64,000 nucleotides of DNA from IMG/VR virus record IMGVR_UViG_3300049002_000006, positions 1-64,000 of that record; one strand, 5' to 3'. The DNA is from a virus. Under the pieces are notes generated by a model. It saw only the letters and a program-made list of their open reading frames with translations. It made no database searches and was not told the origin of the DNA. Made by a program: the position numbers and the translations under genes. Of this stretch, positions 1-7,030 are shown piece by piece. Numbering within the stretch: the stretch's first letter is position 1; every line of letters begins with the position of its first letter.

Positions 1-795
1 GTCGTGTTCGGTCATGATGACTTCGCCGGTTTCTTTGTCTCGACGGACGTAGAACATCTTGCCCCCCGTGTCTTTATCGACGACCACGCCCATCGCCGGT
101 CGTAGTTCTTTCGGCGGTCTAGGCATGACCCGCCCGCCCCGCCCTGGGATCTTCTTCGTGAACGTCGGTCTCGGACTTAGGAAGCCGAACACGCCGAGGG
201 ACTTCGACGCGATCCTGGTCTCGAATTCGGCGTCGGCGTCTACGTCGTGGACGTATTCTCGGCTGTCGTATTGGACGTTGTCTGCCCTGGCCCGATACGA
301 GTAGGCGGTCGATACGCCCGTCTTGGTCAGGCCGTCGAAGAAGTGCATGAGGTCGTCAGTCAGTCGGCATTGGACGATCAGATAGCCGGGGCACGTCTGG
401 ACGTTCTGCCGCCGGAACGAGCCGTCTTTCTGGAGGACGTTGTCGGGCATCTTCGGCACGATGATTCGGTCGATCTTGAGCCCGGCGGCCTTTGCTTTCT
501 TCAGGATCTGTTGCCGGATGGCCGCGTTGTTTCGGGTGTCTACTGCGAGGACGTAGAACGGATTTGTTCGGAGCATGACGAGTGCGTCTTTCGCTTGATA
601 GAGGACTGTTCGTGCCCCCTTCGGGACAGGAAGTTTCGCCAACGCCTCTTCGAGGATCTTGCTGGCCGTCGCCGATGCTGGTTGTCTTGTGATGGTCTGA
701 ATCGCTGCCGGCTTCGTCGTGTTTTGGGTCTTCGTTTTCTTCGGCAGTGCCGACAGGAAGTCGCCGAGGATTTTGCTGGCCGTCGCGTTCATCAT
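1..795 (-). CDS. NusG-like (NGN domain) transcription factor, 3' end cut by window edge
   Basis: An uninterrupted minus-strand frame of 265 codons runs from ATG at 795 off the left edge. Residues about 78-165 resemble the NusG N-terminal (NGN) domain: NPFYVLAVDTR, then an AxxxxILKKAKAAG helix, a VPK strand, and CPGYLIV at 135-141 in place of the FPGY(V/L)FV signature. NusG and its paralogs (RfaH, LoaP) bind RNA polymerase and promote processive transcription or antitermination. A KOW domain is not evident in the visible C-terminal part. The N-terminus holds two copies of an ATASKIL-type motif (residues about 4-18 and 42-56). The start has a GAGAGGGG ribosome site 8 nt upstream. It is promoter-distal to the small minus-strand genes but has its own candidate promoter. 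The family call is from motif resemblance only. Confidence 0.72.
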   Translation of the reverse strand, partial: MMNATASKILGDFLSALPKKTKTQNTTKPAAIQTITRQPASATASKILEEALAKLPVPKGARTVLYQAKDALVMLRTNPFYVLAVDTRNNAAIRQQILKKAKAAGLKIDRIIVPKMPDNVLQKDGSFRRQNVQTCPGYLIVQCRLTDDLMHFFDGLTKTGVSTAYSYRARADNVQYDSREYVHDVDADAEFETRIASKSLGVFGFLSPRPTFTKKIPGRGGRVMPRPPKELRPAMGVVVDKDTGGKMFYVRRDKETGEVIMTEHD

Positions 796-873
796 GTCAA
801 GGCCCCTCTCTCGTCGGGCGAGTCTCAATCGTTGCCGGCCCGCACGGGCGCAAAAGCTAACGATATAGTGATG

Positions 874-902
874 ATTAAATCACATTGCCCGGCCCGGGGC
901 AA
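874..902 (-). promoter_or_regulatory. Candidate sigma70-type promoter for the NusG-like gene
   Basis: On the minus strand TTGCCC (902-897) and TTTAAT (879-874) are separated by 17 bp. An inverted repeat GTGAT-N6-ATCAC (868-883) overlaps the -10 box and could be an operator. The same inverted repeat lies beside the minus-strand promoter at 10257-10285. Confidence 0.45.
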
Positions 903-923
903 GAGGCGGGCCGGGCAATTTTT
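884..923 (+). terminator. Strong hairpin with T-tract (plus-strand terminator shape)
   Basis: A perfect 12-bp stem (884-895 with 908-919, 12-nt loop) is followed on the plus strand by TTTTT (919-923). The flanking genes are on the minus strand, where no U-tract follows the stem, so it would stop transcription coming from the left on the plus strand, or it acts as an RNA structure in the minus-strand transcript. Confidence 0.5.
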
Positions 924-976
924 AGCTATTGCAAGAGGCGGGCCGGGCAATTTTTAGCTATTGCAAGAGGCGGGCT
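899..976. repeat. 32-bp tandem duplication plus a partial third copy
   Basis: Two identical 32-bp units (899-930, 931-962) are followed by about 14 bp of a third copy (963-976). The unit contains the right arm and T-tract of the adjacent hairpin and the 3' end of the gene at 958-1173, so the gene's last codons and stop are partly duplicated downstream. Confidence 0.9.
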
Positions 977-1173
977 TTCATGTCCTGTATCACTAGCTCC
1001 TCGAGCAGTTTGAACCTTTCTCTTACAACTTTTAGATACTCGTCGTCCGTTTCCATGATGCCGGTGTCTTCCCACTTACAGATGACCGTCTGGAGTTCCT
1101 CCGCTATGAGTCGGGCTAGTGCGACCATATCACCGGCTTCTGTCCTTGGCGGGTACGACGGGTCATGGTCCAT
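958..1173 (-). CDS. Hypothetical protein (71 aa)
   Basis: Small charged, helical protein with no family I recognise. Its start overlaps the end of the upstream gene by 11 nt, which fits translational coupling in a minus-strand operon of small early-type genes. Its last codons lie in the 32-bp tandem repeat. No cysteine pairs, signal peptide or membrane segment are visible. Confidence 0.7.
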   Translation of the reverse strand: MDHDPSYPPRTEAGDMVALARLIAEELQTVICKWEDTGIMETDDEYLKVVRERFKLLEELVIQDMKARLLQ

Positions 1174-1384
1174 GTTGCCTTTCGATTTCGTCTGCTTCCT
1201 GATAGGCTCGAACGATTTGCTCGTCGGTCCGCTTGTTGAGGCCCATCGCCACCCGAGTGAATGCCCACATCCGGATGGTTGTCGGCACTGCCTTGTCTCG
1301 ACCTAGCAGGACGAAAACGAACTCTTCGTCCTTTGCTTTGTTCCAACAGCTATTTAGGTCGTCGATGTTCTCTCGTTTAGTCAC
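1163..1384 (-). CDS. Hypothetical protein (73 aa)
   Basis: GTG start at 1384 sits in a GTGA overlap with the stop of the upstream gene, the junction type used repeatedly in this genome. The protein is charged, mostly helical, and has no recognised motif. Overlap with genes on both sides supports a real coupled gene. Confidence 0.7.
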   Translation of the reverse strand: MTKRENIDDLNSCWNKAKDEEFVFVLLGRDKAVPTTIRMWAFTRVAMGLNKRTDEQIVRAYQEADEIERQHGP

Positions 1385-1602
1385 TTCTGCTCCTTGTGGA
1401 TTCGGGCGAGATGATTCATGACTTCGTGCAGGTCTTCCATTGTGTGGAAGTTGTCGGGCAGGAGGGCGATCTTGACGGCTTTCGTGAATGTGGTTTCCTT
1501 GCCCTTCACCTCCTTCGCCTCGTCGTAGAACTTCCTGGCCGTCCGTAGCACGGGATCTTCCTTCGGTTTGACACTACTGATCTTCTTACGGACTTTCATC
1601 AC
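1381..1602 (-). CDS. Hypothetical protein (73 aa)
   Basis: Basic N-terminus followed by helical segments. An AAGGAAG ribosome site precedes adjacent GTG (1602) and ATG (1599) codons, so the exact start is uncertain by one residue. The 3' end overlaps the next gene by 4 nt. No family recognised. Confidence 0.7.
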   Translation of the reverse strand: MMKVRKKISSVKPKEDPVLRTARKFYDEAKEVKGKETTFTKAVKIALLPDNFHTMEDLHEVMNHLARIHKEQK

Positions 1603-1633
1603 TTCTTCCTTTTAGGTTGCGGGCGAGTGGTTT

Positions 1634-1939
1634 CTAGCCGATTTTTGCGGACATAAACATATGTCCGCAAAAACGACATATCGGTCCGGACAGGCCCTTT
1701 TCGTGAATCAAGACGTGCTTGTAGGTGGGCGAGTATTCGCACTCAGGTTCCACATAGTCCGCCCGAATCAGTTTATGGACTGTTACCTCGCAGTGTCCTT
1801 TCTTTTTTAGCACCTTACGATCGATCAGTTGGTAGCCTTCCTTCGCCTCGTCCTTCAGGAACCTGTCACAGAAGTCCTGATCACCGCTGCACTTACGGAC
1901 ATCGAACTTGTAGCCTTCTGGAGCGAATAGGTCAAGCAT
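1634..1939 (-). CDS. Hypothetical protein with C-terminal Cys motif (101 aa)
   Basis: Good AGGAG ribosome site before ATG at 1939. The C-terminus carries CRFCGHMF, half of a possible zinc-ribbon; other cysteines (CSGDQDFC near residues 18-25, and C50) could complete a metal site. The codons for the last residues form one arm of a perfect 14-bp palindrome. Function unknown. Confidence 0.7.
   Translation of the reverse strand: MLDLFAPEGYKFDVRKCSGDQDFCDRFLKDEAKEGYQLIDRKVLKKKGHCEVTVHKLIRADYVEPECEYSPTYKHVLIHEKGLSGPICRFCGHMFMSAKIG
1642..1673. repeat. Perfect 14-bp inverted repeat inside a gene's 3' end
   Basis: TTTTTGCGGACATA (1642-1655), a 4-nt loop, then TATGTCCGCAAAAA (1660-1673). It lies within the last 14 codons of the gene at 1634-1939. 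On the minus strand a terminator-like U-tract is absent (A5 follows), so it is not a classical terminator; it may be a protein-binding palindrome or an RNA processing or stability hairpin. Confidence 0.85.
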
Positions 1940-1952
1940 CGTGTTCTCCTGG

Positions 1953-2243
1953 TTAGGCGATCTTGGAACAAAACTCGTGGAGTTTGCCGGCCAGTCCGTC
2001 GGCGAAGCAGGCCAGTCGTGGGTCTTCGTTGATGATGGTTTGCACTTCCCAGGCTTGGGCCTCCGTGAGGTTAAAGGTCAGGTCACACTCGCCCGGCCAG
2101 GATTCGTTGAAGTCCAATCCGACTACGTTGTTGGTTACTTCGGCCTGTTCGAGGACGTCTCTCAGGTCGTCGCCGTGCCGGTATCGGTGGCCGACCCAGT
2201 CGATGGCGCTACGCTCGGGCTTCGTGAGGGTGATGGAGTGCAT
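1953..2243 (-). CDS. Hypothetical protein (96 aa)
   Basis: ATG at 2243 shares a base with the stop of the preceding gene (TAATG junction). Acidic protein with alternating helices and strands, no recognised motif, no signal peptide. Part of the minus-strand small-gene operon. Confidence 0.7.
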   Translation of the reverse strand: MHSITLTKPERSAIDWVGHRYRHGDDLRDVLEQAEVTNNVVGLDFNESWPGECDLTFNLTEAQAWEVQTIINEDPRLACFADGLAGKLHEFCSKIA

Positions 2244-2482
2244 TAGCGTCCTTTCTTGAGTTTCTTCAGGATCTTGTCCTGCTCTTTCTCAGGTAAGTTG
2301 CGAAAGGCTTTGACGGCTTCGGTGTCCTTGCCGTACATTTCCAGGTAGCAGTCGGCCGCCATGTCGATGCAGTCTTTATCGGTCAGCGGCGGCTCGCAGG
2401 TGTGGGCGTCCTGTGCCAGCACGTCAGCGGTTCGTTTTAGTGCCCTTTCGATTCTTACGGGCATTGCGATTTCGGGTGGCAT
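2243..2482 (-). CDS. Hypothetical protein (79 aa)
   Basis: Helical protein with a lysine-rich C-terminus. Coupled by a TAATG junction to the downstream gene. No recognised family; possible small nucleic-acid-binding protein only by its basic tail. Confidence 0.7.
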   Translation of the reverse strand: MPPEIAMPVRIERALKRTADVLAQDAHTCEPPLTDKDCIDMAADCYLEMYGKDTEAVKAFRNLPEKEQDKILKKLKKGR

Positions 2483-2503
2483 CGTGTCTCTCAGGTAAGG
2501 GGA

Positions 2504-2818
2504 CTATTGAGGAATCGTGACTGTTAAGTATTTTCGGGCGAGATGACTCTTATAAGGGTATTTAGTGTATTTAATGCTCCTGGCAATGATCTCCGGGACG
2601 TTTTTTGTGATCGTAATGGCACAGCCCATGTCAGTGAGGAAATCGGACATGATGAGCAGTCTTTGCTCGTCTCGGTCGAACCATTTAATGACTAAGACGA
2701 GGCTTTTGTCTTTCTTGTACTGGACCCGATTGAACGTAGAATTATGGACGCCCCACTCGTTTTTTAGTAAGTGGATGACTCTTCGCTGGTTGGGGCTTCT
2801 TTTGTTCACGGCCGTCAC
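2504..2818 (-). CDS. Hypothetical protein sharing an IMSDFLTD-G motif with the 7.4-8.2 kb paralogs (104 aa)
   Basis: GTG start at 2818 inside the upstream gene (77-nt overlap); a second GTG at 2809 is an alternative. The middle contains IMSDFLTDMG, almost identical to IMSDFLTDNG in the protein at 7846-8232 and close to DLLTDNG in 7360-7834. All three have beta-strands before this motif, suggesting one small phage family. Function unknown. Confidence 0.65.
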   Translation of the reverse strand: MTAVNKRSPNQRRVIHLLKNEWGVHNSTFNRVQYKKDKSLVLVIKWFDRDEQRLLIMSDFLTDMGCAITITKNVPEIIARSIKYTKYPYKSHLARKYLTVTIPQ

Positions 2819-3032
2819 TCGGAATAGGAACTATGGAGTAGGACCGGGCGAGGCGTTCGATCTGGTCTTCTTTGTGCCGGCATTCACCCCGGTAATGGAA
2901 GCCAGGACAGGAGCAGAAGACGTAGCCGGTCAGCTTGGACAGCGTTACCGTATGGACTTCACCGGGCTTGCTCTTGCTGTGGTATTTGGCGATGACTTTC
3001 ACGCCGAGCTTCGACGGCCTATCGGTCTGCAT
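2742..3032 (-). CDS. SWIM-type zinc finger protein (96 aa)
   Basis: Residues about 38-53 contain C-S-C-x8-C-R-H, matching the SWIM zinc-finger pattern CxCxnCxH, a nucleic-acid- or protein-binding module. The N-terminal half is basic and strand-rich, the C-terminus basic. ATG at 3032 follows GAGGGCG. Its 5' region carries a structured leader and the conserved 50-bp element also found at 52591-52640. Confidence 0.75.
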   Translation of the reverse strand: MQTDRPSKLGVKVIAKYHSKSKPGEVHTVTLSKLTGYVFCSCPGFHYRGECRHKEDQIERLARSYSIVPIPSDGREQKKPQPAKSHPLTKKRVGRP

Positions 3033-3042
3033 AGCGCCCTCG

Positions 3043-3092
3043 CGTCTAGAATCGCGTTTAACGGCCGATCTATTGCCGGCTGTAGAAAATCA
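3043..3092 (-). promoter_or_regulatory. Conserved 50-bp upstream element, copy 1
   Basis: Three blocks (plus-strand spelling cgtctaga at 3043, acggccgatc at 3061, aaaatca at 3086) recur at 52591, 52609 and 52634 with the same 18- and 25-nt offsets. Each copy sits just upstream of a minus-strand gene start. In the transcribed orientation it reads TGATTTT-N15-GATCGGCCGT-N10-TCTAGACG. It may be a phage promoter or activator site. Confidence 0.7.
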
Positions 3093-3161
3093 CGCCCCGG
3101 GCAAGATCGGCCCGCAAACGCCGTTTAATCGTGACTGGCGGGGCATTGTTCTCAGCCCCGC
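3063..3161 (-). promoter_or_regulatory. Structured non-coding leader
   Basis: The gap between genes at 3032 and 3182 holds two inverted repeats: GGCCGATCT (3063-3071) with AGATCGGCC (3104-3112), and GCGGGGC (3138-3144) with GCCCCGC (3155-3161). Neither is followed by a U-tract on the minus strand. They could form a leader RNA fold or separate the two halves of the operon. Confidence 0.45.
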
Positions 3162-3181
3162 TAATTCAGGCCAGCTTTGTG

Positions 3182-3448
3182 CTACGCCCCGTGCTTCGGG
3201 ATAGGTAACCAGCCCTCTTTTTCGGTTTGGAGTTCGTGTCGCCGCTTGTTGCTCAGGTAGGCCGGTTTGCGAATACCGATGCACTTGTAGTGGACAGAAT
3301 CGTTTGTCGGCTGGTCGTAGATCACGCCGAAGGCCAGTTTGCAGGCTTCGCGAGGACCGGACGCCTTTTCACTGCGGAGGGCGATGATCTTGTCAGTCGG
3401 GACGTTGTTCTCGTCTCGGTCCAGGATTCGGATGTAGTAGTACGGCAC
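3182..3448 (-). CDS. Hypothetical protein (88 aa)
   Basis: GTG start at 3448, just after the stop of the upstream gene. Begins with a tyrosine-rich strand and is mixed alpha/beta. No cysteine pairs or membrane segment. Family unknown; placed in the small early-type gene operon. Confidence 0.7.
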   Translation of the reverse strand: MPYYYIRILDRDENNVPTDKIIALRSEKASGPREACKLAFGVIYDQPTNDSVHYKCIGIRKPAYLSNKRRHELQTEKEGWLPIPKHGA

Positions 3449-3451
3449 AGG

Positions 3452-3703
3452 TCATTCTTTCGTAAAGATGTCAGGGCGACAGTCTTCGGCGAATAGTTGA
3501 TCGAAGCAGGGCGAGCAGTAGCCGGAGATCAGGAGTTCTCGTTGTTCGGTTGTCAGATAGGGCATCGCCTTCTGGATGAGCATACCGTTTTGCCACTTGA
3601 CGTGGTCGATACTGCCCACTTTGAAAGGCGGTTGTTCTTCGCGGCACTTCGGGCAGCAGATGGTCAGAGTTAGTGGAACGCCGTTCATGGCTACTTGCCC
3701 CAC
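3452..3703 (-). CDS. Zinc-ribbon-like hypothetical protein (83 aa)
   Basis: Contains CCPKC near residues 16-20 and CSPC near 63-66, spacing suited to a four-cysteine zinc-ribbon. ATG at 3703 overlaps the previous gene by 13 nt; an ATG at 3688 is an alternative start just past that stop. Function unknown. Confidence 0.7.
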   Translation of the reverse strand: MGQVAMNGVPLTLTICCPKCREEQPPFKVGSIDHVKWQNGMLIQKAMPYLTTEQRELLISGYCSPCFDQLFAEDCRPDIFTKE

Positions 3704-4065
3704 ATTTCTAGGTCTCGGATTCGTTCGTCATGTTCGGCCCGGTCGAGTCGCGGCGTCTCTTCGAGGTCTCGTTCTTGGATGTCTTCCGGAGTATGGTCGG
3801 CGTAGTAGGCTTCGAGATCTTCGTCTGACATGCAGTCGAGGGTCTCTTTGTTCCGGATCGCCTCGTTGGCCCGGTCGTAGCTATTCGTGCCGTCATCGGT
3901 CGGACTGACATGGAGCCGGTCGATCAGCGCCTCGATAGCGGAAGCCTCGGGGTAGCCTTCGGCCGAGTGTAGATCGAAGACTTTGTGGAGTGCTTGAAGT
4001 ACGCTCTGTCGGTCTTCGTCAGTCAGAGTCGTGAGGAATAAATCGATTAATCGTTCGGCGGTCAT
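3691..4065 (-). CDS. Acidic hypothetical protein (124 aa)
   Basis: I chose ATG at 4065, preceded by GAAAGGGGCCTGACG, over an upstream ATG because two other genes (795 and 10142) start after nearly the same GGGGCC/GGGGCT-TGAC leader. The protein is helical and very acidic in its second half. First gene of the leftward operon. Family unknown. Confidence 0.72.
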   Translation of the reverse strand: MTAERLIDLFLTTLTDEDRQSVLQALHKVFDLHSAEGYPEASAIEALIDRLHVSPTDDGTNSYDRANEAIRNKETLDCMSDEDLEAYYADHTPEDIQERDLEETPRLDRAEHDERIRDLEMWGK

Positions 4066-4096
4066 CGTCAGGCCCCTTTCGAGTCTAGATCGGCCC

Positions 4097-4132
4097 CACG
4101 CCTCGCCAGAGAACAGCCCGGCAAGAGGCGTG
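4097..4132 (-). promoter_or_regulatory. Leader hairpin upstream of the leftward operon
   Basis: CACGCCTC (4097-4104) and GAGGCGTG (4125-4132) pair perfectly around a 20-nt loop that has a further GCC/GGC pairing. It falls in the 5' leader of the minus-strand operon. No U-tract follows, so it is more likely a regulatory or stabilising RNA hairpin than a terminator. Confidence 0.4.
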
Positions 4133-4283
4133 AGAATTCGCCGATATCGAGATACTGTACTGTCGGCGGGCCGGCCTCGCAACGTTATTCGCGCCTTTTT
4201 GTCGATGTTTTTTGGCCGCTTCCAGGAGCCCGTCCACTGATAATTACTGTTTCACTCGTTAGTATGATATGGCTTATACCTAC

Positions 4284-4311
4284 TTGACACGCCCACATCC
4301 TCTGTTATAAC
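4284..4311 (+). promoter_or_regulatory. Strong sigma70-type promoter for the terminase operon
   Basis: TTGACA (4284-4289), 16-bp spacer, TATAAC (4306-4311). Transcription would start near 4318 and reach the AAGGAGGAGG ribosome site of the first terminase gene. The same TATAAC -10 recurs at 28548 and 35614. Confidence 0.85.
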
Positions 4312-4340
4312 ATGCCCCCGCCCACTAAAAGGAGGAGGCA

Positions 4341-5138
4341 GTGTCGAAGACGAGAACCATAAAAGTCGCAGTCGTGTGGCAGGACGAGTTCTACCTGCGG
4401 GCCTATCAGTTAGCCCGCAGTGGGATGGGGAAAATGCAAATCGCCCGGGCGATCGGAGTCAGCTGGCCGACGTTCAAGAAGTGGCTGGACAGGAAGGAAG
4501 CTCTCAGGACCGCTATCAAGGACGGATCAGATCCCATCCACGAGGGCAAGCCGCAGCCCTTCCAAGACTACGTTTACGGCAACATGGACCCACACACGAA
4601 AGCAGTGTACGATAAGGTCCGGTCGTACATCGACCCGCAGACGGCTCCTAGGAATGCGGTAGTGATGCTGGAAGAGTTGATGCGGGACCAGGGCGACAAG
4701 ATGCGAAAGTCCTTATTTCTGCACTTCTACGCCAGTCACGGATTCAATCCGTCTGCCGCCTGCCACGCGGTTAATATCAAGAAGAAGACCCTAGAAAGGT
4801 GGTGCATCACCGATCAGGAGTTTTACGAGATGATGGAGGAGATGCGGTGGCATATGAAGAACTTCTGCCGGGGCCGGGCGATGGACTTGGTGGCCGCCGG
4901 GGACGCAAGTATGACCAAGTTCATGCTGAGTAATCTGGATGAGGACTTCAGGAAGACGCCGAGTACGACCAACATCAACATTCAAGGCCGGATCGAACAC
5001 GAGCATAACCTGGTGGATGTGGATAAGATTCCACTCAAGATCAGGATGCAGATGATGGACGCAATCGAGAACGAGCGAGACGGGGACGAAGACGAGATTC
5101 TGGACGCCGAATACGAGGTAAAGGCAGATGGAAATTAG
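4341..5138 (+). CDS. terS: Terminase small subunit (putative)
   Basis: GTG start at 4341 after AAGGAGGAGG. Residues about 18-50 form a helix-turn-helix (LARSGMGKMQIARAIGVS followed by a KKWL recognition helix), and a second similar motif near 118-140 includes AACHAVNIKKKTLERW. Small terminase subunits bind the packaging site and regulate the large subunit. Position directly ahead of the large terminase and the two HTH-like segments support the role. The acidic C-terminal tail probably contacts the large subunit. The assignment rests on context and HTH pattern, not on a family match. Confidence 0.7.
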   Translation: MSKTRTIKVAVVWQDEFYLRAYQLARSGMGKMQIARAIGVSWPTFKKWLDRKEALRTAIKDGSDPIHEGKPQPFQDYVYGNMDPHTKAVYDKVRSYIDPQTAPRNAVVMLEELMRDQGDKMRKSLFLHFYASHGFNPSAACHAVNIKKKTLERWCITDQEFYEMMEEMRWHMKNFCRGRAMDLVAAGDASMTKFMLSNLDEDFRKTPSTTNINIQGRIEHEHNLVDVDKIPLKIRMQMMDAIENERDGDEDEILDAEYEVKADGN

Positions 5139-5168
5139 AGTGGTAGTAATCTACGAGGAGGGCGAGTC

Positions 5169-5459
5169 ATGAGTTTGGTGCGAATCGAAGCTGAATGGTT
5201 TAGAAAGGCGTTAGAGAAATCACAAGAACGGATGAAGGTACTTATAGCTCAGGAACTAAAGAAAGCAGGACTTAAGCTGATGGCTGAAGCAAAGGTGACG
5301 TACAACGAGGCTCAGCTACCTGGATCAGACTGGGTGGAGTTAGAAGGACAGTTGCCGATGACAGACGAAGGTAGAAAAATCTTGGAGGAGTGGTTAGACG
5401 AAACGTTGTCGAGCAGGAAGCAAGCCGACGAGCCGGTCATCGTGAAGGAGAAGGAATGA
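5169..5459 (+). CDS. Hypothetical protein between terminase genes (96 aa)
   Basis: Charged helical protein with a good GAGGAGG site. Its TGA overlaps the ATG of the large terminase (ATGA), implying coupled translation, so it may assist packaging. Base composition is more A-rich than its neighbours. No family recognised. Confidence 0.75.
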   Translation: MSLVRIEAEWFRKALEKSQERMKVLIAQELKKAGLKLMAEAKVTYNEAQLPGSDWVELEGQLPMTDEGRKILEEWLDETLSSRKQADEPVIVKEKE

Positions 5460-6976
5460 ATAAGAAGATGGCCGTGGACCGGATTAAACTGATCCGTAGC
5501 ACCACGATGGAGAGCTACTCCCAATTCGTCAAATACTTCTGGCCGTGCGTCTCGGAGGAGAAACTGTGCTGGAACTGGCACATGGAGTATATGTGCAACG
5601 AGACGCAGAGAATCTACGAACGGGTGTTCAAAGGCTTGCCTAAGGAGTACGACGAGGTCACCAATATCAGTCCTGGGACTAGTAAGAGCACCGTAAAGAG
5701 TGTCATGCCCTGCGCGTGGGCATGGACTAGGATGCCCCACTTCAAGATGATCGGGGCATCCTACGCGGAAGAAGTAGCCATCGACCTGAGTATGAAGTGC
5801 CGAGGACTGGTCACACACGACCGCTTCCGAGAAATCTTTCCGGAAATCGTCTTACGAGACGATATGAACAGTAAAGGAAAGTTCGGTAATACGAAAGGTG
5901 GGTGGCGGCTGGCCGCAGGCGTCAAAGGCCGGATTATGGGTCATCATGCTCATGTGATAGTTGTGGACGACCCGCTTAGTCCAGAACAAGGTGAGTCTGA
6001 GTTAGACACGGCTACGGCCAATAGATGGATTAGTAAAACTCTTTCGACCAGAAAGATCGACAAGGCTGTCACACCAATGATCCTTGTGATGCAGAGGATT
6101 CACCATAACGACCCGACTGCTCTATTCCTCAAAAAGAAACGAGTCCGTCATACCTGCATCCCGGCCGAGATAATGGATGGCAAGATTATGGTTCATCCGG
6201 ACCACCTGCGAAAGCACTACGTAGATGGATTGATGGACCCGGTCCGGCTGAGTCGAGAAGTTTTGGATGATTACAAGGCCGAAGGAGACCGCTTCTATAG
6301 CACCCAATTCTTGCAAATGCCGGCCCCCGACGGCGGCGAGATGTTCAAGGTCGATCGGCTCATCAAGCTGACCGAGTACCCGAAGAAGTTCGACAAGCTC
6401 GTCAGGTTCTGGGACAAGGCCGGGACTAAAGGCGGCGGGGCGTACACGGTCGGAACACTCATGGGCATGGTCGAGGACAAACAAACCAGGAGTGCCCGAT
6501 ATTTTGTCCTCGACGTGGTCCGGCGGCAAGTCGATAGTTATTTCCGGGAGAAGTTGATTGAGGACACGGCCCACAGCGACGGCAGGAGTGTAATCGTCGG
6601 CGTCGAGCAGGAGCCGGGCTCAGGCGGGCTGGAGTCGGCACAGAATACGGTCGGCAGACTAGGTCCGCAACGGTTTGTGGTCAAAGTGAGTAAAGTGGAT
6701 GTGTCAACAGGCGGGAAGATCCAACGAGCCGACCCGTTCAGTTCTCAGGTAAACGGTGGGACAGTATACTACCTGCCCGATAAACCCTGGAACGATGCGT
6801 GGCTGGAAGAACTAGAGCATTTTCCGCACAGTCGTACCAAGGACCAGGTAGATAGTGCGTCCGGGGCTTTCGCCCTGTTGGCCAAGAAGAGGCGGCAGGT
6901 CGGCGGTGTCAGGATGAACAGGTCAAGGGTGTCGAGTTTCGCGGCCCGGGTAGTGCCTCAGTACGCCCCCGCGTAA
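5456..6976 (+). CDS. terL: Terminase large subunit
   Basis: 506 residues. ATP-dependent DNA-packaging motor and headful/cos nuclease. A Walker A-like SPGTSKST lies at 72-79 and Walker B VIVVDDP at 167-173, followed by a TL-R coupling segment. The C-terminal half begins near residue 320 with an RFWDKAG segment, then a LDVVRRQ strand and VGVEQEPGS, typical of the RNase H-like nuclease domain of large terminases. Start chosen at 5456 because of the ATGA overlap with the preceding gene. The P-loop departs from the classical GKS/T-type, as is common in terminases. Confidence 0.92.
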   Translation: MNKKMAVDRIKLIRSTTMESYSQFVKYFWPCVSEEKLCWNWHMEYMCNETQRIYERVFKGLPKEYDEVTNISPGTSKSTVKSVMPCAWAWTRMPHFKMIGASYAEEVAIDLSMKCRGLVTHDRFREIFPEIVLRDDMNSKGKFGNTKGGWRLAAGVKGRIMGHHAHVIVVDDPLSPEQGESELDTATANRWISKTLSTRKIDKAVTPMILVMQRIHHNDPTALFLKKKRVRHTCIPAEIMDGKIMVHPDHLRKHYVDGLMDPVRLSREVLDDYKAEGDRFYSTQFLQMPAPDGGEMFKVDRLIKLTEYPKKFDKLVRFWDKAGTKGGGAYTVGTLMGMVEDKQTRSARYFVLDVVRRQVDSYFREKLIEDTAHSDGRSVIVGVEQEPGSGGLESAQNTVGRLGPQRFVVKVSKVDVSTGGKIQRADPFSSQVNGGTVYYLPDKPWNDAWLEELEHFPHSRTKDQVDSASGAFALLAKKRRQVGGVRMNRSRVSSFAARVVPQYAPA

Positions 6977-7030
6977 TTCGCCTTTTTCTCTTGCATGCCC
7001 CATATCATGCCGATAAGCTATCTCTATGTC

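Noticed and set aside
247-957. 236-codon plus-strand open frame
   Set aside because: It lies opposite the NusG-like frame, has arginine/valine-rich shadow composition and no ribosome site.
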